A DNA stretch of 64,000 bases from Coriolopsis trogii (lineage: Eukaryota > Basidiomycota > Agaricomycetes > Polyporales > Polyporaceae): assembly GCA_020543525.1 (NCBI GenBank), contig JAHYIO010000007.1, positions 1,240,001 through 1,304,000 on the forward strand, read 5' to 3'. Below are positions 36,590 to 48,517 of this stretch, piece by piece. The notes under the pieces are model-generated. The model was not told where the DNA came from. It was given only the letters and a program-made list of their open reading frames with translations, and did no database searches. The translations under genes and the position numbers were made by a program. The first letter of the stretch is position 1, and each line of letters starts with the position of its first letter.

Positions 36590-39500
36590 TCACGATTCCG
36601 GAATGTAACCTAAGGTCCAAACAGTTCTATAGTACATAGTATTTGATTTCTGCCATCTGTTCCACCTTCTCGTCCAATGATTCCATACACCATCACTATC
36701 GTTCCATACACAATCACTGCTATCATACAAACGAACAAGTCTGGAGTGGGGTGCTATCCTAATGGTGGGCATACGAGGAGCTGAAGGATTCTGAGTATGG
36801 AATTGGTCAATGAGAGATTTACTAGACTTGAGGAGATCAATGCGCTTCTCCCATGTATTCTCTGACCGGGGTTTGTCCTTCCATTTTACTAAGTATTGTA
36901 GACCACCGCGTACTACTTTTGAGTCCAAAATTTCTTCAGGCACAGGAGCAGTAACTGTAACATCTGGGGCTGTGACTTCCATTCTGGGCTGATTGGGAAA
37001 AGTAGGTGGATGGGCAGGAGAGAGCAGTACTTCATTGAAGACAGGGTGGATTGCTTCCCATTGTTTAGGAAGTTTCAGACGGTATGTGCTAGGACCAATC
37101 TTTGCTTGAATCTGGAAAGGTCCATATCACTTGTCTTCCAACTTCTTATTGGGTCTTTCACTAGCTATGTGAAAGGAGTCCAATAGAACCCAGTCTCCAA
37201 CTTTGTAGTCAACAGACTCTCTGCGGTGTCTATTATACTTTCGCTTCATAGCTTCCTTGGCTATCTGTAGAGATGCTGAGGCCTGCTGCGAAATGTCCTT
37301 CATTCTATCTGCAAACTGCTGAGCAGACTCTGCAGCTACAGGTCTCCTAGTCTCCACACCAGTGAAGGCATTATGTCCATGGGTCATGTAGAATGGAGAG
37401 AAGCCAGTGGCTGAGTGCTTTCTGTTCCGATATGCAAACATCGCCAAAGGTAACCAGTCAGCCCAGTCATCTTGACGATGGTTCACAAAGATACGAAGGT
37501 AATTCTCTATCTCTTGGTTAATCCGCTCGGTCTGCCCATCAGTTTGAGGATGGTAGGCAGTACTTGGGTTTCCTTGGATACCCAGCTTTCGATACAGATC
37601 ACGAATGAATGCAGAGACAAAGATTGAACCTCGATCTGAGAACACACGGCGGGGCATGCCATGGTTTGCATATACATGTTTGATGAACAGATTAGCCCAT
37701 CCTTCAGAGGATAACTGGTCTGTACAGGGAATGGCAATGAAGTCCTTAGATTTCATATCCACAATGACCAGAATGGCATTGTTTCCATGAGAATCTGGGA
37801 GATGGGTGATCATATCGACAGAGATATATTCCCAGTTATGCTCAGGAATAGGATTAGGGTGCAGCGGTGCAGCGCGAGGTCGGTGGTCAATTTTTGACTT
37901 CTGGCATATAGCACATCCTTTGACATAGTCACGAATGTCTTTGCGCATGGATGGCCACCAGTAAGATCTAAAAATCAACTCTTGTGTTTTTTCACGACCT
38001 GGATGTCCAGCGCTCACTGAGTCATGATGTGCTGCTATTATACGTCCCTGAAGCTCTCTGTCATTAGGTACCACCAATTTCCCCTTCCTGTAGACAAGAC
38101 CGTCCTCGGTCTTCTCAAAATCCCCATTTACACCAAGTGCTTTGATGACAGATTCATCAAGATGGTCTGCAAGTCTGAGACAGTCTTTCTGAATATTGTC
38201 TGTGCTATCAATAGTCACAGGTCTGAACCATTCAGGCTTGAGCATAGTAATATCATCATTTGCACCATCTCCAATGTCATGATCTGGACGACGAGACAGT
38301 GCATCTGACTTGCCCATGGTTCTACCTGGCCGGTGTATGAGCACAAAATCATAATCTTGTAAGGTGACAACCCAGCGCGCTTGACGAGGATTCAGACGTT
38401 GTGGTTTCCTGAAGTATTCAAGATTCTTATGGTCTGTATGAATCTCGAACTTCTGTTTGGCTCCTTTCAGGAAATGACGCCATTCATCCAATGCGCTCAT
38501 GAGGGCTAACATCTCACGATCATAGATTTCATAGTTGCGCTCTGCAGGTGATAGGGATTTGGAGAGGAAGGCTATAGTACGCCACTGGCCATTCTGTTTC
38601 TGCGAGAGCTCTGCTCCAATCGCATACTTAGAAGCATCACATTCCACCCTGAAAGGATCATTATCATTTGGAACAGCGAGCACTGGGGCAGATGTAATTG
38701 CTGTCTTGATCCTATCAAAGGCTTCCTGTTCTGTTTCTGTCCATCTCCAGTCCACAAGCCCTGTCAATCTATTCAATGGTGCAGCGATCTTGGAGAAGTC
38801 TCGAATGAACCGCCGATAGAAGTTTGCGAATCCTAGGAATCCCTGTACATCCCGTTTACATTTGGGAGTAGGCCAGGCTGTAACACCAGCGACCTTAGCA
38901 GGGTCCATTTTGACTATTCCAGGAGCAATGATGTGTCCGAGGTACTCGGTCTCCTGTACTTCAAATTCGCACTTCTCTGGTTTCACCGTCAACTTGTTTT
39001 CTCGCAAGATCTGTAGCACTTGTCGAACAATTGACCGATGCTCTTTTAGGGACTCTGAGAAGATCAGGATGTCGTCGAGGTAAACGATGATTTTGCCCTT
39101 CAAGATGAGATCACGAAAGATGTCGTTCATCATCATCTGAAAGGTGGAAGGACTATTGGATAATCCAAAGAACATGACGAGAGGTTCATATAAGCCACGG
39201 TTGGTGATGAACGCAGCTTTCTCTTCGTCGCCTTCCTTCATACGTATGTTATTGTAACCTCAACGAATATCTAACTTGGTAAAGTACTTCGCACCCTTGA
39301 GCTTGTCCAAGAGCTCAGACATAAGCGGTAACAGATATTTGTTTTTCTTTGTCATGTCATTCAGCTTCCAATAGTCCTGGACTGGTCGGAGCTTTCCATC
39401 TTTCTTTTTGACAAAGAAGAACGGTGCGCCCCAAGGCGACTTAGATGGTCTTATCCATCCGGTGCGAAGATTCTCTTCCAAAAAAGCATCTAAAGCATCC

Positions 39501-40831
39501 TGTTCATCTAGTGTCATAGGGTATATCTTCCCGCAGTAAGGCTTAGTATCAGGGAGTAGCTCAATGACATGATCATAGGGACGATGCTCAGGTAGTGTGT
39601 TAAACACATCCTCGGCAAATACATCCTCATAATCTCTGTATGGCTCTGGCACAAGCTCTTCAAAGGTTCACTTCCCTTTTGCCTGACTCTGTTCAATAGC
39701 TATCTCCATTGCAACAGAGGTCTTAGCCCTGACATGTACTGCATTCAGATATTCCCGACGAGACTTCAGATATGATGAGGTATTCAGCATAAATACATGT
39801 TCACCCTCATCTATGACACGCTGACATGTTGAAGGACACCGGTTGAATTCTATCGTCTTCTTTTGCCAGTCAATTGAGGGGTTGTGATGATATACCCACT
39901 CATGGCCTAAGAATAGATCTGATTTTCCAAGATCTGTGACGAGAAATTCAATCTGTTCACGGTGATCTCCAATGCGTAGCCACAGAAGTACATAATGGGT
40001 GATAGATCCACCAACGTTCGGAGTGCCATCAGCATTGAACACTGGTACTGGCTTCTCGAACGGGTGCATGGTAAGCCGAGCTCGTCGTACAAAGTCCCGA
40101 TGAACACATGATCCCGTACAGCCCGTGTCCAACAGCCCAATCATGTCCGTCCTCTCGCCTGTCTCTGGGTTCTCAACGGAGAGCGGTATGTCCATTTGGC
40201 GCCTAGCACCGGACCCGCGGACCACTCGGAAATACCGAGGGCCCACCCTCGTGATAGGGAAAGCATTTGTCTTGTAGTCTATGTTGTCCGCCGCACGCAA
40301 ACTGGTTTTTTCGATGTTTTTTGGGGTTTTATGGGGTTTATTGCGAACATTGTGACTACTAGTACAAGCAGATGAAGAAACTAAAGAGGAATTAAGCACC
40401 GGTTTAGACCGCTGGCCGCGCTCGTTAAGAGATGCCTCTTCGGTATGAGTCTCGGACCAAGTCGAAGCCGGAGATGTCGAAGACGAAGATGAGATGGAAA
40501 TGGATGCCGGCAGAAGAGAAGAGATAATGGTCGGTTCGGAGACGGAGCACTCAGAGGTGTCGACGTCGGAATGATTGTCGAGGACAGAGAAACGATTGAA
40601 AGTCAAGATGGGAGAGTGATGCGAGTGCGAGAGATGAGACGAAGGGGAGAGCGTACGTGCAGCTACGCTTCCCCAAGATCGAAACCCTGTGCTGCGAAGT
40701 CCTCCGGGTCTTCGGCAGCAAAGAGGCGTATGGCCTCGATGAACTCGTCGCACGAGTCCTGCTCTTCCCACATACGCCGTACGCGCTGCTGTTGCGCGCT
40801 GCGGTTGGGGATGTGCCACGGCGACTGGCAC
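36590..40831 (-). pseudogene. Gypsy-1 pol (protease-RT-RNase H-integrase-chromodomain), three stops
   Basis: A single minus-strand frame from about 40831 to 36590, interrupted by TGA at 39668-39670, 39260-39262 and 37127-37129; coding homology resumes at once in the same frame after each. Domains in order: Ser-rich linker; aspartic protease with LLDTGCTGS; RT with FFFVKKKDGKLRPVQDY and the YLDD box; RNase H with DASKYAIGAEL and YDREMLALM; integrase with HH-CC finger (HHDSVSAGHPG...CAICQKSK) and the core VDMITHLP, SDRGSIF, NQEIENYL; chromodomain (SKVVRGGLQYLVKWKDKP). The second and third stops replace Trp (DIR-W-GYNN, LEDK-W-YGPF), a TGG-to-TGA change; the first most likely replaces Arg. The protein is otherwise complete. 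Confidence 0.93.
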
Positions 40832-42077
40832 GGACTGGCCTCAGACTTCTTCTTACTGCACTTGACACATGCGCGGTCGAGGTCCATCAGCTCGCCGCGG
40901 CCACCGTACGTGATGCCGGTGCTGTCACGTCAAGTAGAAGGGAGAGGCGGAGGCAGAGGAGGTGCGGGCGGTGGTCGAGTGGAGGTGGTTGTTATAGTGT
41001 GTGTGTGTGTTGTGGAAGTGCGCGGTGGTTGTGCGGCAGCGTGGGACGTGGTCGTCGCACCGCGAACGATCTGACCCTTGCGCCAGAAGGTGTCGATCGC
41101 CTTGATGCGCTTCTTCCAATCGTCGTAGTCGGTTGGCTCGTTGCCTGAGGCGTAGATGGTCTGCGTGATGTTGGATCGAGTGTTGCGCTGAAGGATGTCA
41201 ATGACGTGTGCGTCGGAGGTTTTGAAACCGGCTTGGTCGACAAGCTCCTCAAAGTCCTGGAAGAACTCATTGGCCTCGCGATTGCCCATATAGCAGCGCT
41301 CGAGGCGGGCCTGGGCGGTCTTCGCCAGGTTCGGATCGACAAAGATCTTGTCTACTTCGTCCCAGAAGGCGGTCGTCGTCGCGAACGACCAGCTGCCGGC
41401 CTGGTGGTGCTTTTTGGTGAAGGCCTGCCGCCAGCGTTCGACACGCTCGCCTCGGACGAACGAGACAATCGTAGTGATTGCTCGATCCTTGTCCATGCCT
41501 CCCACGTAGAGCTGTACTTGCTGCTTCCAGGCGTCATATCACGCCTTATTCCCATCGAAGGCGTCGGGCTCCTTGACCTTGACGGGGGTCGTGGGGGCTT
41601 GGAGTTGGCTGAAGAGTGTTTTGATCGCCGCGTCGACGTAGGCTTGCGTAGCCGCATCGAGTGGTGCCGCCATTGCTCTTGTTGCTCGAGAAGTTTCGGG
41701 TGTGGTGCGGAGAGTAGCGGTCGGATTGGTAGCGAAGCGGGTGGTGGCAGTAGTGTGCGGGCGGGTGATGCGGGTGTAGGGGGATGATGTGTCGAGACGT
41801 CCGATGTAGGTGGTGTTGTCGTCGTAGCGGTGCGGGCAGGTGGTCTCTCTGCACGCGCTGAAGTCGTCGGTGTTGGTGTTGAAGTGGTAGTCTCGGTTGA
41901 GTCGGACGTGTCGGACGTGGAACGCGCCAGCACAAGGCCAAGCGGCGGGAGGGAAGGGGGATGATCGATCGGAAGAGGGGGAATGGGCGACGGGGCGCGT
42001 GATGCGCTCGCTGAGAGGATCGGACTGGGCTCAGGCGGGAATAGCTCCTCCAACAGACTATCGTAGTCGCAGTCCAT
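40663..42077 (-). pseudogene. Gypsy-1 gag region, two in-frame TGA codons
   Basis: The minus strand from 42077 encodes a Pro/Ser/Thr-rich N-terminal stretch (MDCDYDSLLEELFPPEP...). In a second frame an ATG at 41671-41673 opens MAAPLDAATQAYVDAAIKTL, which leads into the capsid-like domain (VGGMDKDRAITTIVSFVRGE, FWDEVDKIFVDP, ANEFFQDFEELVDQAGF). That frame contains TGA at 41539-41541 and near 40930, then a CCHC-like cluster (CVKCSKKK...CQSPWH) and ends with TAG at 40663-40665. Whether the two frames belong to one protein by frameshift or to two is not clear. Confidence 0.8.
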
Positions 42078-42657
42078 GAAACTAACCGCTCCACCGTCTT
42101 GTGCACGGTGCGCCTGCCATCGAGGTATTTAATCTCGATCCGGACAAGAGAGCGGGGTTGGACGTGAAGAATCCGCCGGGACAGCACCCGGGGGCTCAGA
42201 TTCAACAGCGGTCGTAACGTGCCTGCCTCAAAAGGCTGACTGACACGTGGAATACAGGGGAGCTAAGCAGAACGTAGAGTAGTTAGCAAAAGATACAGAA
42301 ACTATACACGATACCGTAAAATGCCAATAGGCGGGTGTAAGGTAAGGCCGGGAAGGGTGGTGAGGTGCCGCGCTGCCGGGAAGTTGTCGTCCGGTGGTGC
42401 GGAGAGAAGAGAGGTCGACTAGAGTGGCGGGAGAGGTGAGGAGGGGAGTGCGAGACCGGGAAGTGTTGTCCGGGACGCGATGTCGGAGGTTGGTTGAAAA
42501 GTGTCGGAGTCGGCGCCTATCGCTGAACACCAGCAACGATGCGAAGGGGTGTGTCGGCTAGAGAGAAAAGAGGTAGAGTCGGAGCGTGTGGACGCCCTCG
42601 AGCCTGCTAGATACCACGGACGCGAGGGGAAAGGGAAAAGAGGTGAGTTCGAGCTAA

Positions 42658-42967
42658 TGATACGACCGCGACGTGGTCACCCGAAAGAGGAAGGCGGGGC
42701 AAAGTACCAGCTCGAACTGAGGTCGATAACCCCAGTTCTCGTGGTATATATATTCACATAAGTCTCCGGGATAAGCCCGGGAATGTACCTAATTATAACC
42801 ATAAGTAACATAGTAAGTAGCTTGGCATAGCAGGTGATAAGCGATCGAAGACATGTGGGTAGCTTATCAGTAAGTATGGCATAAGTGGCGGCATATGTAA
42901 AGGTCAAATGATATTCAGCATAGGGGCATGATGGGTCATATGGGCGACTATGTCTTGTCTCGTAACA
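42658..42967 (-). repeat. Gypsy-1 5' LTR
   Basis: Same 310 bases as 36253-36562. Contains a TATATATA run about 90 bases from its plus-strand left end. Outside it, at 42968, the Plavaka tip begins at once. Confidence 0.95.
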
Positions 42968-45100
42968 CATCAGGGAAACTCCCCCTTGCGAATGAGCGCC
43001 AAATTAGCGCTCCTCCGAGAAAATTCGAGATTCACCCGCAAATGACGAGCTATTCGGTGGCTCATTCCTGATGATCAGTAAATCTCTGCTATTCACAGAA
43101 AATCGTGTGCTCGTTTGGTGTAAATGTCCACTTATACAGCGTACTAGAATAGAGTCATATACATATGTCTATCGCTGAACGGGTTAAGATAGAAGGTCCG
43201 ACACTGCTCAAGCACCGTACTACTGGTCCAATCACGAGGTGCTACTGGTCCGAATTCAGGGAGTAAATGGCAGCTACGTCGTATAGACTGTACATCCACA
43301 ACACTCGCAAGACGTTCACCATGGTCAGCAAGACAACGTGACACTTTATACATACCATGTGTGTTATGCGGTGCCGTGAAACTTGTGAACCACTCAACAT
43401 ACGCAAGATAGCTCGGGATATGCGCGCCGGGTGGGAAGAATCGCTGTGCAGCTTTGTCCGGGAGCTTGAATAGAAGGCGGACTTGTGCTACTCGGTATCC
43501 TGCAACCGGAGAGGATCAGGTTCATCATACATGAGCCACAGCATCGGACAACGTACCATCTATGCCCGTAGCATTACCTGTTCCATCGTTGATGAGCACA
43601 GTGTCAAAATGGGAGGCGACATCACGATCTTGAGTGTCGACTCTAGCCGGTCTTGCATGAACAATGTCATGGAAGTCCTCCGTGACTCCGAATCCTTCAA
43701 TGTCGGGTATGGTGATCTTGAGGCGGTGCCAGACGGGAACCTTTGTGAATGGGAAGAAGAAGCCTGCAAGTGCGCGCTCAACTTGGGCAGTGGTGAGCTC
43801 TGGGCGTCGATGGTGTATCAGAAAGCGTGTGAGGGCATCGCGGAAATGAGTTGCGCCGTGCTGGGTGACGGCGGCGTCGAACGAGACAGCTTTGATGCTC
43901 GGGTACTTCGTGAGCTTCAAGTTCGTGCCAGATGTTGAGTTCAGAATGATGCCAGAGGTGTCGAGGTGACGAGGGCAGTGTGCGTTGTTGGACCCAAGAG
44001 GTTCAGGAGGGATGCGCGCAAGGCGCCACTTGATGTAGGCCTCATGACGTTGCATCTTCTCACGTCGTTCCAGCCAGACCGTCATCTGAGGGAACTCATC
44101 TTTGAAGTTCGTCGCCCGGTACGCGTCCTTTGCGAAGTCGATGTGGAGCCGCTCCGTGTATTGTGTGTCGTAATTATCTGTCGTACCGAATAGCTTGATA
44201 GACGAGGGATAATGTTCGAGAGCGTGAATCTTGGGGATCTTGAAATGAGCGTGAATTCCGAGGTCAACGAAGATCTGCTTGTGATCGTGGAAGTGCTGAA
44301 GAGCGTTCCGGAGTAGACGGAGTGAATGTGACGTATGGGCCGGATATTGAGCTAAATACAAGAAGTTGAGGAGGGCCCAGAGAGCGCGCACAAGACGGAT
44401 GGGAGAGAGACCATCGGGGAGAGGTAGACCCACAACGAGACCAAGGAGGATACGGCAAATGTCACCGTGCTCCTTGCCAGTCACGCGTTGAAGTTTGCTG
44501 ATGCCGTGCGAGAAGAGGCGAATCTGATGATTGGGTGGAAGGTGGCGGCACCGCGCGTCGATCTCGTCAGCCCCGAAAGCTTTCTTGAGCCAAGATATGA
44601 AGTGCTTGACGACGCCTTGGTACATCTGGTGGAGGATGTCTGGAGTGATTGAGCGGTAGATGTTGATGTATGGGAGGTTCTCCCAATAGGGATGTATGAT
44701 GGGCTTAATGCCCGCAACACGACACGCACTGGCAGAGGTTAGATTTTTGTACTAGCCAAACCACAGACGAAGACACATACTGCGTGAAGTCACCTGGGTC
44801 ATCGTCTATTTTCCCGAGGGTGACAAGGACTCTCTCCAGATCGCGGAGAGCTGCCGGCGTCGCTGACGGTTCTCCAAGGTCGTCAGGCGAGATTGGGCAC
44901 TTTGGGCACTCTCCTTGTTTATATCCGGTCACAAGGAGTTGCTCGGGATAGTCCCCGATGTGAACAGCAAAGATAGGATGGCCTTGGCGAACAACGCCAT
45001 CTCCGCTGGCTATCTCAATGCCCTCGATGCCTGCGTGCTCGAGAGGCTTGAGAACATGTCTGAGGCATGCGTGGAAAAGGTTTGCATATGTGCGTCGACG

Positions 45101-46128
45101 TGTTACAACCGACCCTTACTTCTTACCAGTATCGTCTTGTTCCTTACCATTTCGTCGCGTCCTCCGTCCCTTGTTGTCATCCTGCTTACTCTTCGTCTTC
45201 CCACATGCATCGTTCGTCTCTTTGTCATCACCTTTACATATGCTTAATCATCCTCGCTATCTATATCTCCTCACTCAGTCAGCCCATCTATATATAAACC
45301 CAGATCTGTCAGCTTAGCTATATATAACCCCCGCTCAGTCATAGGACCCCTGAATATACTATTCGAGCTCATATCCCATTTTGACCTCAAAATAGTCATT
45401 TCCGGTGGTAGGCTCTGAGGTGACATTCGGTTATTTTCCTATGACCTACCCTCCATGGGCCAAAAATCGGTTAAAATCGGCATATATCGTCAAAAAAGCG
45501 CCCAAAATCCCTTCGGGCGCCTAAACTTATGCGCCATACTACGGCCTGTAGCAGGCGCATGAGCTACTTTTCCGGAAACTATCATGGTAATGGGCTGCAT
45601 TGCACAAAGGATAAATGTCTACTAAGATACTACTTATGCTGAGTTCTTATGCGGACTATCTGCATCACATGAAGTCAAAGGCCTAGCGCCCGGGCTTTCG
45701 GTTATCCGGCCTGTGACCTGACCAGCTGAGGGCCGATTTCGGGGCTCTTTGGCCTGTCAGATTTGACCGTCCAGAGCCTCATTTTCGGTGATTTGGATGT
45801 AAGTTCGCCGGCCCTACGGGCCCATTTTCGGCGGTTTGGGCCTATGAGCTCGATATAGTATATGCAGGGGTCCTTCAGTCATCCGCAGCCTCATGACTCC
45901 GTTTCTATGGTACTGCCACGACACTATACTGTTTATGGCAGACTACGTTGTACTATATATAATAGCCGAGGTTTCCATCAAGGAACCCCAGCTTCGATCT
46001 CCTCGTTTACCTAATCTGTACCATCGGACTTCCGAATAGAATGGTGTTCTATTCACTCTTCACATCTTTGCGACATCTTGCTGCGCGCTCGAAGGCTGTA
46101 GCATCCCTCACTTAGATCGATCTTAACA
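45101..46128 (+). repeat. Gypsy-2 5' LTR, containing a hAT-like MITE
   Basis: TG...CA borders. Removal of 45343-45882 (MITE plus one target copy) leaves exactly 488 bases, the length of the 3' LTR. Confidence 0.94.
45343..45874. mobile_element. hAT-like MITE in gypsy-2 LTR
   Basis: 532 bp, non-coding. Terminal inverted repeats of about 30 bases: AGGACCCCTGAATATACTAT on the left and, read from the right end inward, AGGACCCCTGCATATACTAT. An 8 bp duplication TCAGTCAT flanks it (45335-45342 and 45875-45882), and the other LTR carries a single TCAGTCAT at the same place, giving the empty site. An 8 bp duplication is the hallmark of hAT elements. The interior has additional GGCCTGT/TTTTCGG inverted motifs. 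Confidence 0.92.
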
Positions 46129-46132
46129 TTAG

Positions 46133-48517
46133 ATCGAAGCTCTGGATTCCTCACCCACCGACGGTGCAAGGACAAGTCTCCGAAGGAGAGTAGCTCAAAC
46201 GCTACAATCCGCAACACACAGAATCAGCAGAAGGCTCAACATATCAACCGGAAGTCAGTCGGGATTCTTAGGCACGGTCATAGACGAAAGAACCCCGGAC
46301 ATCAGGGCGCGAACAATAGAAGAAGACGAACGGACCTTAGCCGAAGAATCCACGTGGGGAATCTTTACTGAAAGAAGCATCAGAACTTCAAGTTCCGGGA
46401 ATTCGGTACCCACTATCTACGATTGGGAGTGGCTGGAAAACCAGATCCGTCTTGTCCAGCATAACGCCCAGATTTTGGAAAACTACGTACGACAACACCC
46501 ACAAATAGATGGCCAAACAGGAGTAGAATTGCGATACGTGGCCTATCACGCTTTGGAAGCACACCGATACGTCTACGATCATTTCCAATATCTGCCATCC
46601 TTGTTTCCCAGCCCAACATTCCAAGCCTGGCTTGAATCACGGATTGCCGACCTTCTCAACATCATTGAAATAACCGATACTCATTTGCTGAGAAGAGAAG
46701 ATCATCTGTTGTTCCGCCGCTACCAGGAACACATTGCCGCAAGGAACCTAATCATCGAGTGGGAACTTGACACTCCCATCTATCCCCATCAACATTAGTG
46801 AATGAGTTGGGTAACAAACCTAACGTGCAGCCAGAAGTTACATCGGTACAACAGAAACACATCCAAAGACGTTTATTACCACATCACGAACGCAGAGTGG
46901 GGAACTTGCACATACCAGCCTTGTCCAAATAGGCTGCTAGAAGGGCCACCACTTCCTGAAGGAGTTCGAGCAAAATATTTCACACCAACTAAGAACGACC
47001 AACCAAGCGGAACGAAATACGTAAAACCCGTAACAAGGGTAGTATCCAGAAACCGGACTCCAGCACCGACCCCAGGGAAATCCAATATACCACTTCCCAT
47101 CACTAATACACCAGAAATCAGAAGACCATCACTACCTGAACCGGAACCACAAGCGGAAGAACCTCCCATGATAGAAGAACCAGCCAAAGGGAATTCTTCT
47201 TCAGAAGAATCAGATAGGGAAGCAGAAACCATCATTATCCAACCAACGGACCCCACGCTAGTACCCGGGATGTCAGCAACATATTCCATCTCATTACTGG
47301 TATGGCACGCATCAGGAGAACCATCACAACCGGAAGGAGAACCACGCGGATTATTGGCCATGGCTGCCGAAGAAGTAAGGCAAACAAGGGCAAGACTGGA
47401 TCGAGAAGACGAAGAAGAACTTAGAGAATGGCGAGAAGGACAACAACGTCCAGAAGGGTCAGGAGGCCCTGGAGGTCCAGGGGGACCTCATGGACCAGAA
47501 GGACCCCAAGGCCCAGAAGGCCCTGGCGGACCCCAAGGCCCAGGAGGTCCTGGAGGGCCCCAAGGCCCAGGAGGACCAGGAGAACCAGATGAAGACCCAT
47601 CAGATGATGGCATTGGCGGCAACAAAGACCAATTTGTCATTCCCAAAATAGCCGGCAAAGCTCGGGTCAAAGAACCGAGACTATTTGAAGGGAAAAGGGA
47701 AGAAGCGCGGCAGTTCCTGCGAGACCTGTACCTTCTATTCGAAGGAAGGCCAAGCGATTACATCACTGATCGTGCCAGAATTGTCACGGCACTCTCATAT
47801 ATCGGCGGAAAGGCGGAATGGTGGGTCGACACCCTGGTACGGGTCGCCCAGGAAAAGAAGGCCAATGGAATTCCCAAAGGACTGGGAACATGGGAAGCTT
47901 TTGAAAACCGATTCCTTGCGGTTTTTGCACCAATCAAGGAAAAAGCGGTAGCATCAGTTCAACTCACGAATCTCAAATTCCACGACTACAAGATCATTGA
48001 TGAGTTCCATGCGGAATTTGTGCAACTTAGCCAGCTAGCTGATATCAAAGAAGACACGGCATTGCTAGCGATTTATCAACTCAAACTCCCACATTATCTC
48101 CGACAACAGGTGGCGCTCATCCATCCAAGGGTTCAAACCATAACCGATTGGTTTGATCGGGTCACGGAATTACAACACTCCTATACTCGAAACCTGGCTA
48201 TAGACGAAGTCCAGGGAAGCCGAAGAATGAGAACAGGGATGGAACGCAACACCAATTTTAGGGGAAGGTTTACGAGAAACCCCGCCGTCCGAGCAATTAC
48301 CACGAATCGGCTAGACCAGAAGACACGCAAAGATCTCATGCAACGTAATACGTGCTTCTATTGCCGAGAAGAAGGACATCGAGCGGCACAATGCCCGAAG
48401 AAGAAGAGGGTTCCCGATCAGAAAGCTAGGATCGTGGAAGAAGAAGAACCAACAGAAGAAGCCTATATTGAGGTCATTGGTTCTGAGTCAACTGACTATA
48501 ACAAGAAGGATTTTTGA
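46133..48517 (+). CDS. Gypsy-2 gag with CCHC knuckle and collagen-like tract
   Basis: The main gag frame starts at ATG 46802 and ends at TGA 48515-48517, 571 residues. It has a Pro/Glu-rich N-terminal part, a Gly-Pro-x repeat at about residues 219-263 (GGPGGPGGPHGPEGPQGPEG...), the capsid-like Retrotrans_gag domain (RLFEGKREEARQFLRDLYL, GKAEWWVDTL, WEAFENRFLAVF) and a zinc knuckle CFYCREEGHRAAQC (CX2CX4HX4C). Upstream, the same frame is open from about 46133 to 46795 without an ATG and is protein-like (YDWEWLENQIRLVQHNAQILENYVRQ), ending in TAG-TGA right before the gag ATG. So the ancestral gag probably began earlier. Pol follows in the -1 frame with an overlap of four bases. Confidence 0.85.

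Larger units (their letters stand above)
36253..42967 (-). mobile_element. Ty3/gypsy chromovirus, gypsy-1
   Basis: Minus-strand LTR retrotransposon with 310 bp LTRs (36253-36562 and 42658-42967) and a 5 bp target duplication CATCA (36248-36252 and 42968-42972). Gag then pol are in order on the minus strand, with protease, reverse transcriptase, RNase H, integrase and a terminal chromodomain. A polypurine tract (GAGAAGGGGG on the minus strand) lies just inside the 3' LTR near 36565-36575. Directly after the 5' LTR the minus strand reads TTAGCTCGAACTCACC; there is no TGG-type primer site at that place. Five in-frame TGA codons interrupt the genes. Confidence 0.96.

Noticed and set aside
36253..42967. 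TGA as Trp in a mitochondrial code
   Set aside because: Two of five TGA codons fit Trp, but at least one fits Arg better, the element lies among nuclear spliced genes, and host genes use TGA as stop.
36272..42970. Two identical 76-97 codon open frames in the LTRs
   Set aside because: They are duplicated because the LTRs are duplicated; no coding features.
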